From Deltaproteobacteria bacterium (GTDB taxonomy: Bacteria > Desulfobacterota > DSM-4660 > Desulfatiglandales > HGW-15): a stretch of DNA of 43,603 nt. Positions 1 through 13,680 of the stretch are shown here, piece by piece (the stretch's first letter is position 1; each line of letters begins with the position of its first letter). The notes beneath the pieces were generated by a model. The model worked only from the letters and a program-made list of their open reading frames with translations. It was not told where the DNA came from and did not search any database. Where the stretch lies: assembly GCA_019307745.1 (NCBI GenBank), contig JAFDJA010000020.1, positions 1 to 43,603 of the forward strand, in the 5' to 3' direction. The position numbers were made by a program, and so were the translations under genes.

Positions 1-1463
1 AATTCGCAAAAGAACACCGTGTCATTCCAATCTATCAGATGGGGGATATAGTCACTATCGCTACAGCAGATCCCACCAATCAGTATATCATCAAAAAGGT
101 GGAGAAGCTAATGGGTAGCCCGGTCAGTCCGGTCTTTGCCCTGCCTAAAGCGATTGAAGACGCCATAGAGATACAGCACCAAACCACCAGTGCATTGTCT
201 GGCTTTATAGCTAAGATAGCTGAGGATGCTTCACTTAAAGGAACCACTCAAATAACCTCAGAGCAATTAAAAGAGTTGGCTGAAGATCAATCCGTCGTGG
301 AATTTTGCCGAGGGGTCATTATCCTAGCACTTAGAGAAAGAGCTAGTGATATACATATAGAGCCCGGGGAAGATATGGTACGCATTCGATTCCGTATTGA
401 TGGTGTACTTCAAGAAAAGATGAAAATAGAAAAAATACTTCTTCCTGCCATTACCTCACGCCTTAAAATCGTAGCCAATTTAGATATTGTAGAAAAACGA
501 AAGCCACAGGATGGTCGTGCAACCTTCCAACTCCCAAATAAATCTATTGATATCAGATTTTCCACCGTACCAACGATATATGGTGAAAAACTTGTTCTTC
601 GTATTCTTGGTCAGGCTGCAAATAGTGAAACATTAGGATTGGAGGAATTATATCTTTCTAAATCATCATATGATGAAGTGCGAAAGGTTATTGATTCTCC
701 TAATGGGGTCTTTTTTGTTACTGGACCTACCGGGTCGGGCAAAACTACCACGCTCTTTGCTATACTCAAACATCTTAATACACCGGCTGTGAACATCATG
801 ACCATTGAGGACCCAGTAGAAGTTAGGTTGCCTGGCATAAATCAAGTTCAGGTCAACGCGGATATTGGGGTAGATTTCGGAAGCGCATTGCGTGCTTTTC
901 TCCGACAAGATCCTAACGTCATCCTCATTGGAGAGATAAGAGACGTGGAAACGGCCAAAATCGCTTCTCAAGCAGCATTGACCGGTCATCTGGTTTTAGC
1001 CACCATGCACACAAACAACGCACTTCAGGCCGTAACCAGATTGGTTGAGATCGGAGTGGAGCCATTTTTAGTGGCCCCTTCAATTATCGGGGTGATGGCG
1101 CAAAGGCTCGTACGTCGTATCTGTGAATACTGTAAAGAGAAATATAAATTGCCGGTTTCTACAATGGAAAGATATTTTTTGGGGGATCCTAACCAGGAGA
1201 TTTTTGTTTGTAGAGGTCGTGGGTGTATTGAATGCAATCAGAGTGGTTATGTGGGGCGGGTAGGTGTCCATGAGATATTCATCATGAGTGAGCAGGTCAG
1301 GTCCATGGTGGCCAAAGGCGCTTCGATTCTAGAAATAGAAGCGGAGGCTTTTAGAAGTGGGTACAAAACGATGCGTTACGATGGCATGAAGAAAGTACTC
1401 AGAGGTATCACGACGATCGAGGAGATCGAAAGCGTGTCCACGGCTGAAGAAAAGTCATATTAG
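1..1463 (+). CDS. GspE/PilB-family secretion or type IV pilus ATPase (5' end outside window)
   Basis: Hexameric traffic ATPase that powers type II secretion or type IV pilus assembly at the inner membrane. The frame is open to the window edge: codons before the first ATG (position 39) still read as the family's N-terminal MshEN-type domain, so the gene starts upstream and ATG 39 is internal. Visible motifs, in order: N-terminal domain, Walker A GPTGSGKTTT (codons near 723), Asp box, Walker B-like ILIGEIRDVETA, His box around TGHLVLATMHTN, and a zinc tetracysteine module (CEYC near 1120 and CIEC near 1230) typical of GspE and PilB but absent from PilT. Ends in TAG at 1461. Which system it serves cannot be decided without its upstream neighbours. 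The family is very secure; the subfamily is not. Confidence 0.93.
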   Translation, partial: FAKEHRVIPIYQMGDIVTIATADPTNQYIIKKVEKLMGSPVSPVFALPKAIEDAIEIQHQTTSALSGFIAKIAEDASLKGTTQITSEQLKELAEDQSVVEFCRGVIILALRERASDIHIEPGEDMVRIRFRIDGVLQEKMKIEKILLPAITSRLKIVANLDIVEKRKPQDGRATFQLPNKSIDIRFSTVPTIYGEKLVLRILGQAANSETLGLEELYLSKSSYDEVRKVIDSPNGVFFVTGPTGSGKTTTLFAILKHLNTPAVNIMTIEDPVEVRLPGINQVQVNADIGVDFGSALRAFLRQDPNVILIGEIRDVETAKIASQAALTGHLVLATMHTNNALQAVTRLVEIGVEPFLVAPSIIGVMAQRLVRRICEYCKEKYKLPVSTMERYFLGDPNQEIFVCRGRGCIECNQSGYVGRVGVHEIFIMSEQVRSMVAKGASILEIEAEAFRSGYKTMRYDGMKKVLRGITTIEEIESVSTAEEKSY

Positions 1464-1684
1464 TTAGTAATGAGCAATTTAAGAAAGAATGCTGTCATTA
1501 AGTTAATAAAGACTTGCGATACCTCCTAGAGATCACAACCCCACCCAATTCTGTGATAAGAGAATAATATCTATAATTTTAATCACAAAGCAATATATCA
1601 TTTAACGGATAGGCATGAGCCAGAAATAGCAAAACAGACAAAATAAAATAAAAAAAGTGGTGGGAATATGGTGGTTTACCAGGA

Positions 1685-1723
1685 TAAATAAAAAAGAGCT
1701 TAACCCAAAATGCGCTAAGCCCT
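1685..1723 (-). terminator. Intrinsic terminator downstream of the tRNA pair
   Basis: On the minus strand, a 10-bp stem (two G-U pairs) formed by 1723-1714 and 1704-1695 is followed directly by a T-rich run. It lies 10 bases beyond the tRNA-Lys 3' end and would end the nifJ/tRNA or tRNA-only transcript. Confidence 0.7.
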
Positions 1724-1732
1724 TGATATTCT

Positions 1733-1808
1733 TGGTGGGCCTGGAAGGATTCGAACCTTCGGCCAATTGATTAAGAGTCAACTGCTCTGCCAGCTGAGCT
1801 ACAGGCCC
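1733..1808 (-). tRNA. tRNA-Lys (anticodon CTT)
   Basis: Full cloverleaf on the minus strand: acceptor arm GGGCCTG paired near the 3' end, D arm GCTCAGCTGGCAGAGC, anticodon stem TTGAC with loop CTCTTAA (anticodon CTT), and T arm with GGTTCGAATCC. The terminal CCA is encoded (1733-1735). It is the distal gene of a tandem pair with tRNA-Arg, 20 bases away. Confidence 0.97.
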
Positions 1809-1827
1809 ATTGTTATTTTTTTTAGAG

Positions 1828-1901
1828 CGCGCCCGGCAGGATTCGAACCTGCGGCCTACGGGTTCGAAGCCCGGCGCTCTATCCAGCTGAGCTACGGGCG
1901 C
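1828..1901 (-). tRNA. tRNA-Arg (anticodon TCG)
   Basis: Full cloverleaf on the minus strand: acceptor GCGCCCG/CGGGCGC, D arm GCTCAGCTGGATAGAGC, anticodon stem CCGGG with loop CTTCGAA (anticodon TCG, reading CGA), and T arm GGTTCGAATCC. CCA is not encoded (the bases after the discriminator read CTC), unlike the neighbouring tRNA-Lys. It lies 74 bases downstream of the nifJ stop and may be co-transcribed with it. Confidence 0.97.
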
Positions 1902-1974
1902 ATAAAAAATTTTTTTCATACATGCATAGCGAACCGAGAGGGTATTTACCAAGGATTGTACCTGTTGTCAATAT

Positions 1975-5927
<3,953 letters not shown>

Positions 5928-6533
5928 CTACGGCAAGGAATTGGGCTCCTTTTCCTCCCCAGTAAGACATTTTTTCAAGATGTTTTCCACACTCTGGATG
6001 GTAATCTTTTTTGTTACCAGCCGCATGATCCACTGGGGCGCATAAAAATCAGGTTTTACTTCCAGGTCATGGTGTACCAAGACGCCCTTTTCATGGATTT
6101 CTACATCCCACGAGCCATCGAACTTTTTAAAATCCCCTTTAATGGCCCTGAACTCTATCCGTTTTTTTTCCTGTTCAATTACTTGATAGGTGATTGAGAA
6201 GCTTTTTCTAAAAATAAGAAATCCTGATTTTCCATTTTGCTCCACAATGATCCCCTTATCATTTCTTGCTATAATCCTGCTATCCTTAACCGCCGGGATA
6301 ATGTTTCCCAGATTGTTATAATCAGTGAGGATCGACCATATCTGATCAATATCTGAAGGAACAACACATTCTGCAGAGATTACAACATCTTCGCTTACCT
6401 TTTTTAAGAGAGTAACCGGAATTCGGTGTTCTCCAATGGTAACGGAGATGATATCTTTATCAACTGCAAGGCTTATCTCAGGAAGAGAAATAAGGATGAA
6501 TGTAAACATAATTATATCTGTGATACGTGGCAT
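5928..6533 (-). CDS. Exported SRPBCC/START-like (polyketide cyclase/COQ10 type) protein
   Basis: A 201-residue protein of the helix-grip SRPBCC superfamily. The first 23 residues form a short hydrophobic export signal ending near ISLAVDKD. The body carries the usual family signature: VPSDIDQIWSILTDYNNLGNIIPAV for the first strand and helix, a central beta region, and the C-terminal long helix. Such proteins bind hydrophobic ligands; the ligand here is unknown. The start ATG at 6533 has AAGGA about 7 bases upstream. It lies 157 bases downstream of the YyaL-like lipoprotein on the same strand, so the two may form one transcript and act at the same envelope site. That link is inferred from context only. 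Confidence 0.8.
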   Translation of the reverse strand: MPRITDIIMFTFILISLPEISLAVDKDIISVTIGEHRIPVTLLKKVSEDVVISAECVVPSDIDQIWSILTDYNNLGNIIPAVKDSRIIARNDKGIIVEQNGKSGFLIFRKSFSITYQVIEQEKKRIEFRAIKGDFKKFDGSWDVEIHEKGVLVHHDLEVKPDFYAPQWIMRLVTKKITIQSVENILKKCLTGEEKEPNSLP

Positions 6534-6690
6534 ACATGGTCCTTGTTTTTCCAGGACTCTTAATCAGGCTGATTCTGTCCTGGTTTTCAATTTTTATGTC
6601 ATCGATAAAGGCCGTCTTTGACAGGGCCATATCCCATGATTTTGAAGAAAAATTCAAAATTTGAATAGCATTCATATTTTTATCAGCAAG

Positions 6691-9030
6691 CTATTGAATC
6701 TGTTTTGAAAAGATTTCCCTTTCAATAGTCGGAAGTTTGCATGTGCCTTGTTCGCAGATATAGGCTGCTGTGGCACTATTTATTGTGGTCCTTCCTTTTA
6801 CTATCGGAATGATCTTTGCCACGGCCTCAACCTCCTGCTCACTGACAACAGCCAATACGTGGTTTGGAAGAAAGTGTTTTCGAATTTCTTCTAAAAAAAC
6901 TTCTGCTCCGTCTTTTTTCAAGCCCGGAGTTACAATGATGATCTCTTTGACTTTATCAAGGTAGAAATCCACAGCAAGCATCATTTCAGAAAGCGCCATC
7001 GGGTTGGACCGCAGGTCATTAGAAAATGCGACAAGCAGTTTTTCCGCCTTTTTCATATATCTTTGATCCAAAGTAAACTCACTGAGACGCATGAGATTTA
7101 AGGCAGCAATGGAATTGCCGGAAGGAATAGCCCCATCATTGTAGGGTTTTTCGCGGGCAATTAACTTCTCATGATCATTCGCGGTCATGAAAAACCCACC
7201 ATGCTCCATGTCTTTAAAATTTTCTTCCAGGATAGTTTCAAGTTCAAGGGCTATTGTAAACCATTCAGGATCAAAGGTGGCCTCATACAGGTCAAGAAGT
7301 GCCGCAATCAGAAACGAATAGTCATTAAGATATGCCTCATGTCTGGGTTTGCCCTCTGAATAGCTCCTGAAAAGCCTTCCATCAATATAAAGATGACCCA
7401 GGACAAACCTGGCTGCCCTTACTGCCCGTTCAATGTATTGATTATCTCCCAGGACAAGGCCGGCGCGGGCATGGGCAGATATCATCAGCCCGTTCCAGGC
7501 AGTGAGGATTTTTTTATCTCTCAGGGGGGCGGTCCGTTTGTTTCTTGCCCTGTAGAGAATCTTTTTTGATTCTTCTATTATCTTCAGCAACTCATAATCG
7601 ACAATGTCCTGGCTCTTTGCCTTGCTCATGCCGGGATTTATTCTATTGGGGATATATCGCCCTTCAAAATTCGGCCTGCCCTCAATATTGTAGTATATTC
7701 TGAAAATCTCCGCGGTCTCTTTACTCAGTATCTCTTCCAGTTCTGTTGCCGTCCATGTGAAGAAATACCCCTCTTCCCTGTCACCATCGGGGGTGAGGCT
7801 GTCCGCGTCAGTAGCGGAATAGAAGGCCCCTTCAGGGGCGGTCATATCCCGTTGCACATATTTAAGCGTTTCCACTACAATCCGCTTATAATCCTCATCA
7901 TGTGTTACCTGGTATCCATCAAGATAGCTCATTATAAGCAGCGCGTTATCATAAAGCATCTTTTCAAAGTGGGGCACCAACCATTGTTGATCAGTGGAGT
8001 AACGGTGGAATCCGCCGCCCACGTGGTCATAGATCCCGCCATCAGCCATCCTGTCGAGGGTGAGCTTTGCCATGTTCAGGGCATCCTTATCACTTTTGCG
8101 GTGATACTGTCTGAAAAGAAGTCTGACAGACATACTGCTGGGAAATTTGGGCGCTGCTCCTATTCCACCATAATCCTTGTCAAAATTTTTCCTGTAAACA
8201 TCAATTATCCTGTTAAGGTGGTCCTCTTCTGGAAGGTCAACACCTGGTTCTGGAATAAGAGTTTTGTGAAGCATCTCTGCAATCTGCAGGCTGGAACCAT
8301 CCACCACATCTCTTTGTGTCTCATAAAGCCCTTTGATCTTTTGCAGGATGGTGAGAAAACCCACAGACGCACCCCGGTCACCATCCCTGGCCGGGAAGTA
8401 CGTGCCTCCATAAAAAGGTTTTCTGCCTTGCGTGAGGAACACAGTCATGGGCCAACCACCATGGCCGGTTATTGCCTGAACAGCATTCATGTATATGCTG
8501 TCAAGGTCAGGTCTCTCCTCACGATCAACCTTGACTGCAATATAGTTCCGATTGAGGAATTCTGCAATTTCTTCATCTTCAAAAGATTCCTCTTCCATCA
8601 CATGACACCAGTGACAGGTAGAATATCCGATACTCAGAAGGACAGGGCAGTCAAGTTTTTTGGCGGTTTCAAAGGCCTCATCCCCCCACGGGTACCAGTT
8701 GACCGGATTATGAGCATGTTGGAGCAGGTAAGGGCTGGATTCCAGGAAGAGACGGTTTGTGTATCTGGCCCACCCATCGGTGAGCAGGTGCCTGGTTCTG
8801 GGGGTGTAGTCTGATCCCCTTTGCTTTAGAATTTCGACAAATAGATTAATAAGGTCACTGTCAAATTCGGCAATACCTGGGAGTGCGCCAAACTGGCCCA
8901 TGCTTGTATTTGATTTCACCATTTTAACCGCCTCTTTGTCTTTCTCATTACATCCTCCAATGAACAAGACCAAGGTAATAGCCATGAACATGAGGGTGGT
9001 GACGGCGATTATTGGGATTCTGGCTATCAA
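6691..9030 (-). CDS. YyaL/DUF255 thioredoxin-domain protein with lipoprotein signal
   Basis: Member of the DUF255/spermatogenesis-associated protein 20 family: a thioredoxin-like N-terminal domain followed by an (alpha/alpha)6 barrel like those of sugar epimerases and glycosidases. The diagnostic segment reads [14 protein letters not shown], with a CxxC pair at C139 and C142, then [10 protein letters not shown] and [10 protein letters not shown]. The odd feature is the N terminus: a hydrophobic stretch ending in the lipobox FIGGC (Cys27), which predicts signal peptidase II processing and membrane anchoring, whereas homologues are usually cytoplasmic. The start is a TTG at 9030, preceded by GGAGG 10 bases upstream; the later ATGs lack a ribosome site and would lose the signal. 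Activity of the family is not established. Confidence 0.9.
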   Translation of the reverse strand: MIARIPIIAVTTLMFMAITLVLFIGGCNEKDKEAVKMVKSNTSMGQFGALPGIAEFDSDLINLFVEILKQRGSDYTPRTRHLLTDGWARYTNRLFLESSPYLLQHAHNPVNWYPWGDEAFETAKKLDCPVLLSIGYSTCHWCHVMEEESFEDEEIAEFLNRNYIAVKVDREERPDLDSIYMNAVQAITGHGGWPMTVFLTQGRKPFYGGTYFPARDGDRGASVGFLTILQKIKGLYETQRDVVDGSSLQIAEMLHKTLIPEPGVDLPEEDHLNRIIDVYRKNFDKDYGGIGAAPKFPSSMSVRLLFRQYHRKSDKDALNMAKLTLDRMADGGIYDHVGGGFHRYSTDQQWLVPHFEKMLYDNALLIMSYLDGYQVTHDEDYKRIVVETLKYVQRDMTAPEGAFYSATDADSLTPDGDREEGYFFTWTATELEEILSKETAEIFRIYYNIEGRPNFEGRYIPNRINPGMSKAKSQDIVDYELLKIIEESKKILYRARNKRTAPLRDKKILTAWNGLMISAHARAGLVLGDNQYIERAVRAARFVLGHLYIDGRLFRSYSEGKPRHEAYLNDYSFLIAALLDLYEATFDPEWFTIALELETILEENFKDMEHGGFFMTANDHEKLIAREKPYNDGAIPSGNSIAALNLMRLSEFTLDQRYMKKAEKLLVAFSNDLRSNPMALSEMMLAVDFYLDKVKEIIIVTPGLKKDGAEVFLEEIRKHFLPNHVLAVVSEQEVEAVAKIIPIVKGRTTINSATAAYICEQGTCKLPTIEREIFSKQIQ

Positions 9031-9708
9031 ATTTTGCTATCCTCCAGCAGCGAGGTTATGCCTCCATGTTTGATCACTCTGTGATTATTCCCTCAATCCC
9101 TATTATGGTCAGTCATTATACATTATTATGCTTTATACGGGAAATGATTACTCGAACAATAACGGAATTTTACTTGCTAAATGACCAGTGACGGAAAAAT
9201 TGTCACGCAATATCTTTCTGTTGGCTCCTCACTATTTTGAATAGGCAATTTCGGGAGCATCAATCATCATGGTATGATGATAATTTGTACCTGTAATTGT
9301 GCAACAGTGGATCAATGACACAATGGATTAAGGATGATTGAATCGGTAATGCCTTTCTCTTCAAACCATTATTCATGTGGGATCGGACCTGCATGAAAGA
9401 TTGGGATTGAGTCCACAGAGTAGCGAAGAAACCAATCAGGATTCAGCTGTATAATTATTCTATTCAATCCATTATATAACCATTAAGGTTATCTTGAGTC
9501 ATATTCTTGACGTGAACAGGGATTGCCTTTTATTCTGGCATGTCAGCCTGTTATACAATCCATGCAAGGCCTGTATATTTAAAGGCAGTCCGGATGAAAG
9601 ATTAGATATAATGGCTTGAAGAGAATAATTACGCCTCTCCTGGAGAATGGGGCGGTGAAAATATTTTAACAGGCAAGGTGGTGATGAAAGACAGAATATT
9701 ACCTGAAC
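9031..9708. repeat. Spacer carrying interspersed repeat modules
   Basis: No credible gene in 678 bp. It contains modules repeated elsewhere in the window: 9256-9277 is identical to 13421-13442; 9469-9522 matches 16977-17030 with about four mismatches and includes the inverted repeat ATAACC-N5-GGTTAT; 9357-9372 equals 16968-16983; and 9618-9630 matches 13441-13453. All three host spacers lie downstream of minus-strand genes (arsS, thioesterase, cobT). Confidence 0.7.
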
Positions 9709-10725
9709 TCAGGCCTCAATGGCTCCGCCTCATGTAAAGCCAGCCCCTGCGGTACATGTGTAGCAGTGGTCGGCTAGAGCTATATGGCTGCCAGCCGCTG
9801 GCCTGCCTGCCATCTCAGAGATGTGGGTCTTGCTGCCTCCCAAGGGTATTCTGGTTGCGAGATTAAAATCACAGTCATAGAGAAAACCATCCCATGATAC
9901 CGACACCAGGGTTCTGCACATTACGCCATCAACAGAACAGGGATTGAATGCTGAGACAAGCCTTTTCATATAGGGCTGAAGATTTCCAGACATCTCAAGC
10001 CAGGTTAGAAACCGTCCTGCCGGAACATTGGCGAAATTAAACAGCCTATTAAACTGAATGCCCCACTTTTTTAACAATACCTGCCTGAACCGTTCTTCAC
10101 TAATTGCCTGGGAAGGAGGCAGAAACGCGCCTGCTGGATTGGAAATCAGATTAAGCTCAAGCCCTGATGACTCCTTTCCGTAACCCAGTTCATTGAGTTT
10201 TTTCAGGGCAGTAATACTGGCCTGAAAGATCCCGTTACCTCTTTGGGAATCAGTCTGAGATTCATTAAAGGAGGGAAAAGAGGCAACAACAACTAGATTG
10301 TTTTTTGAAAACAGATCTAAAAGAGGGCTGTTGTCTGCTTCATACAGGGAGGTCAGATTGGATCGTACAATTATCCTGGGAATAATAGGGGAGAGCCCTT
10401 GAATAAGGGCTAGCAGATTGGGATTCAGTTCAGGTGCTCCGCCTGTGATATCTGCAACCTTGAATTCACTACGTCTGGCATAGGAGATCACCTCACTGAC
10501 TGTACCAGAATGCATATTTTCGATCCTGTCCGGCCCTGCATCCAGGTGGCAGTGCTTGCATTTTTGGTTGCACAACAGGCCGACATTAATCTGCAAGGTG
10601 TCGGTCTGGCCGCGCTCAAGGGTCAATCCTTGCTCAATGAGCGTTTGACCAAATGGTTTTATGTCGTTTGATGTGTGCACTTTGATATGGTCCTCTTGTT
10701 TATATAGAGACCTTTTCTGCGACAT
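9709..10725 (-). CDS. arsS: Arsenosugar-type radical SAM protein ArsS, probable selenoprotein (in-frame UGA)
   Basis: Radical SAM enzyme of the ArsS/DUF3641 family linked to arsenosugar biosynthesis. The 4Fe-4S motif CNQKCKHC lies near residues 53-60, followed by the SPASM-like C-terminal cysteines of the family (CSVDGVMC, YDCDFN, CYTCTAGAG). A conventional reading stops at the TGA at 9730-9732, right after CTAGAGFT. The family normally continues with S-C-G-G-A at this place, and the codons after the TGA read GGAIEA followed by a second stop at 9709. The UGA therefore aligns with a conserved Cys, and I annotate read-through to 9709 as selenocysteine (338 residues). A small hairpin with stem CCUG/CAGG and loop AGUU begins 16 bases past the UGA, compatible with a bacterial SECIS. 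The 5' end overlaps the AhpD-like gene by 26 bases. If UGA is not decoded, the protein ends at 9730. Confidence 0.85.
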
Positions 10726-11032
10726 TTCTCATCTGCACCCCATGTACCAGAGATGCGCCTCCTCTGATCGCAGCTACTACATGAAGGGCCTCAGTCATCT
10801 CACCAAGGTTGGACCCTTTTTCCAAGCATGCCTGCGTGTATGCATCAATACAGTAAGGACACTGGACGGCATGTGCAACAGCGAGCGCAATAAGGCTCTT
10901 TTCCCTTTCAGAGAGCTCTCCTTCAGCAAACACCTCGCTATAGTATTCAAAAAATTTTTTCGCAAGGTCTGGTGCATCTTTGCCAATCTCTTCGAATCTG
11001 GGAAGATCTTCTGGCTTGTAATATGTCTCCAT
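10700..11032 (-). CDS. Arsenosugar-associated AhpD/carboxymuconolactone decarboxylase-like peroxidase
   Basis: A 110-residue AhpD-fold protein with the redox pair and proton relay in AVQCPYCIDAYTQACLEKG (CxxC, then downstream Asp/Cys). It belongs to the small peroxidase-like family that is found beside the ArsS radical SAM enzyme, and the gene order here (this gene, then arsS overlapping by 26 bases) agrees with that. The start ATG at 11032 has a strong GGAGGA 5 bases upstream. The overlap suggests translational coupling with arsS. No arsM methyltransferase is visible nearby, so the substrate remains open. Confidence 0.9.
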   Translation of the reverse strand: METYYKPEDLPRFEEIGKDAPDLAKKFFEYYSEVFAEGELSEREKSLIALAVAHAVQCPYCIDAYTQACLEKGSNLGEMTEALHVVAAIRGGASLVHGVQMRNVAEKVSI

Positions 11033-12323
11033 GTCTCCTCCGTAAGGTCCTTAACCCGGGCTTTAGCAGGATTAGTATACCTTTCTAGAATTATTGTTCT
11101 TAACAGTTGCAATTTTTACCATTGGCTTCAGACTTAATTAGTACCAGAATCTTACATAAATAATATTGAAGGGTATCATAAAAAGCGATATATTTAAGGG
11201 GTTACACAATAATTTGTTTGGATATAGCAGGCATCTTATTGGTTATTGTAAAAATAAGATTAAATTCTCCCAAATTGATGGGCCCTGTTTTTATCTTACT
11301 TAAATTCCTTTTAATCCACAACCCTGTAATCGACATGATCATTAAGCAGCTCTGAATAAATTGAATTATATAACCTTTTTTCGTCTGCTGAGGTCATAAA
11401 TATCCCCAGTATCCATTGCGTAGGGTATAATATGATAAGTATCAGTCTAGTCGTTATTGTCACCTAATATATACTAATCATCATAATACAAAATGTCAGC
11501 CGTTTTTTTTAGTTTAAAGTCCTCTTCCCCTGTTTCCCATAGAGGCCATATACCCGGGCGCAGTCACTTTAATTAATGCCTTTGAATTATAATATAATAA
11601 TGCCCTTATTTAATTTATTTTTTTATGACAAGACGCAGAAAGAGATTTTCAGCTCATCACTCGCCGGCCCAGTGATAAGTCATGAAAAATTCAGGTAGTA
11701 TAATTTAGGAAGAAATTCCCTCTATTTTCCCTGTTATGAAAGAGTCGAGAAAACAACTCTTCCTCTTTTAAAAAAATCCGGCAACAGCAATATCCAAATC
11801 AGATATTCCTGATTTTGAGATCTAAAGGGTCAGGATGACATGTTTATATCAAGGGCCTGCAAGATCTGAGAATGTGCTAGCCTTTCTCTGCAAAAATGAC
11901 AGGAAGCATGGAAGTTATATGGCCTGAATTCCGATGGCATGGGAATGTGTAGCTTCTTACCCAATTGTGGTAATAGATTGCATATGTATTAGGTTGCCGG
12001 TTACTTGTTTTCGTATTCCTGCCTGAGAGGTAGCCGCATAAGTTGCTGATATATAAGGGGGCTGTCCCTGGGGTCCATATGGCATAACATTTGCTATATT
12101 ATAACGTATAATACATATGATCCGGATCTGATGAGGGTTAACCCCTGCCTTCTCATTGTTGTCTGATTCCGGCTTAAGGGTATAAAATTTTTTAGGGGAT
12201 GCAATATGAAAGGGAGTGGAACAAAATAAATATAAGTGCCATCCAACTTCAACATACAAACAGGAAACCATAAGACGGCAAAAATGCCTCTAAGGGTCAT
12301 TACCTTTATTCAGTGAGTATGAG
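11033..12323. other. Long spacer without convincing genes
   Basis: About 1.3 kb of AT-rich DNA that must include the promoter of the AhpD-like/arsS pair. Two minus-strand frames of 104 and 68 codons (11957-12271, 12094-12300) have no ribosome site and no family likeness. A minus-strand 28-codon frame at 11311-11397 has a GGGG sequence 6 bases before its ATG but is too short to judge. I see no tRNA or strong hairpin. Confidence 0.5.
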
Positions 12324-12452
12324 ATGGCAATAAGGCTTCTCGGATGTGCGTGCATCTTTTCTCGCGGTCATCTTGAAATAATACAAATTACAAGGATGGC
12401 ACCGGAGAATAAAACGGCATTTAGGGAAGCAGTCATACAATTGAATGGTTAA
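12324..12452 (+). CDS. Possible 42-aa small protein or gene remnant upstream of a terminator
   Basis: An open frame beginning MAIRLLGCACIFSRGHLEII and ending EAVIQLNG, 61 bases before a strong terminator on the same strand. Composition looks protein-like (hydrophobic start, charged C-terminal helix), but there is no clear ribosome site and I recognise no family. It could equally be the tail of a decayed gene or part of an untranslated RNA. Listed because something must be transcribed into the terminator that follows. Confidence 0.25.
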   Translation: MAIRLLGCACIFSRGHLEIIQITRMAPENKTAFREAVIQLNG

Positions 12453-12512
12453 TTTTTAGCCTAACCTTAATAGTATGGTAGGGATTTCGGTGAATTTTTA
12501 ACTAATTTTTTT

Positions 12513-12552
12513 AAGGCAGAGCCAGAAATGGCTTTGCCTTTATTATTTTTAT
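12513..12552 (+). terminator. Strong orphan intrinsic terminator
   Basis: A 12-bp stem (12513-12524 with 12529-12540, one G-T pair) around a GAAA tetraloop, followed by TATTATTTTT. No recognised gene on the plus strand precedes it for well over 1 kb except the doubtful 42-codon frame, so it may mark the end of an unannotated small RNA. Confidence 0.85.
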
Positions 12553-12761
12553 TATTATAATGTCTGGTCACCGGGGTTCTAATGGTTTTAATATGGCAAG
12601 TTTTTGTATTTTTTGAAAATTTCAGTTATTGTCATATACATGGGTTTAAACCCAAAAAGAATAAAGTCTGATATTTTTATCTTTATGGGGCCTTATTTGT
12701 TCCTTTATCAGTTAAAATTTATTACTATTGGAGATCAAACAAGTTATGAGAGGTTGTGAGA

Positions 12762-13265
12762 ATGGAATTTCAAAAGGCATTTATAAGAGATGATGGTACT
12801 ATCAGAGTTAATTGTCCGGACTGTAAGGCCCAAAGGTCAATTATTACTCAAAAAGTCTTTGGCAAGCATCAGTTTAAGGTAAAATGCACATGTGGTTCGG
12901 TTTTTGGAATACAGTGTGAATTCAGGGAAAAATTCCGTAAGGATGTCGACCTTAATGGGGTTATATTAAAGCCCAGCGAGAATCTCAGATGGGGAAAGAC
13001 CTTGAATGAGAGCCAGCAGACTCAGATAGATCCTATCAATTGCAAGGTGCGCAATATATCCATTGGCGGTGTTGGATTAAAGACATTTTCTATGGTTGAT
13101 ATTGCTGTAGGTGATCCAATAATGGTCAAATTTACCCTTGATAATACAGCATCTTCTGAAATTGAAAAAAAGGCTATTGTCAGGGGTATAAGGGAAACTT
13201 TCATCGGTTGCGAATTTTTAGATGCTGATAAAAATGATCCCAAATTAGGATTTTACCTTTTATAG
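12762..13265 (+). CDS. PilZ-like domain protein with N-terminal zinc-ribbon-type segment
   Basis: A 167-residue protein. The N-terminal third holds two Cys pairs (CPDC and CTC, about 25 residues apart) resembling a small zinc ribbon. The remainder looks like a PilZ c-di-GMP receptor: EFREKFRKDV as a possible Arg-rich switch and VRNISIGGVGLKT matching the (D/N)xSxxG motif, then beta strands to GCEFLD. PilZ proteins transmit c-di-GMP signals to motility, pili or exopolysaccharide. I prefer ATG 12762, which has GAGAGG 8 bases upstream, over the in-frame GTG at 12756, where the spacing is only 2 bases. It stands alone; no operon partner. Confidence 0.82.
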   Translation: MEFQKAFIRDDGTIRVNCPDCKAQRSIITQKVFGKHQFKVKCTCGSVFGIQCEFREKFRKDVDLNGVILKPSENLRWGKTLNESQQTQIDPINCKVRNISIGGVGLKTFSMVDIAVGDPIMVKFTLDNTASSEIEKKAIVRGIRETFIGCEFLDADKNDPKLGFYLL

Positions 13266-13410
13266 CATGCAGTCGCTGGTTATATTAGACCGGAATACTG
13301 CAAGACCTGCCTTTTTTCTCAAGATATCAATATATACTTACCGGGCTTACACCCCCCTTTTTTAAAGGTCAAAGATTCAAATTATCGGCATCTTACTGCT
13401 TTGGGTGGGT

Positions 13411-13478
13411 AAACCTCTGAAGCATCAATCATCATGGTATGAAGAGAATAATTCCGCATTTCCCTGGGATCAGAGGCT
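13411..13478. repeat. Interspersed repeat copy flanked by a short inverted repeat
   Basis: Positions 13421-13442 are identical to 9256-9277, and 13441-13453 match 9618-9630. The segment is bounded by CCTCTGA (13414-13420) and TCAGAGG (near 13471-13477), an inverted pair about 50 bases apart. It lies downstream of the minus-strand thioesterase gene. A MITE-like or REP-like unit is possible. Confidence 0.5.
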
Positions 13479-13680
13479 ATGCAAATTTTACAATTACTGT
13501 GAAGTCTCCCTGACAGAGATTGCCAGTGCCTGAATCCTGTGCCATCTATATGTTGCGTCCTGTCCCGCCAGGGTTAGGATAAAACCTGTTTGTATGACAG
13601 CAGAGATGTCCGCAAGCCAATTCCTGTAGATCGGATTCCAACAGTCTTTAAGCACCTGTGAATTCATTGGGATGAACAGG

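Noticed and set aside
6478-6675. 65-codon minus-strand frame between the DUF255 and START-like genes
   Set aside because: Overlaps the START-like start in another frame and has no ribosome site; reads somewhat protein-like but lacks support.
7852-8814. 320-codon open frame on the plus strand
   Set aside because: Entirely antisense to the DUF255 gene, whose family motifs are certain; no ribosome site or family resemblance.
11685-11700. AAAATTCAGGTA resembling the right end of the MITE
   Set aside because: Only 12 bases match and no opposite end is present; probably chance.
11957-12300. Two overlapping minus-strand frames of 104 and 68 codons
   Set aside because: No ribosome site, mutually overlapping, no family likeness; typical chance frames.
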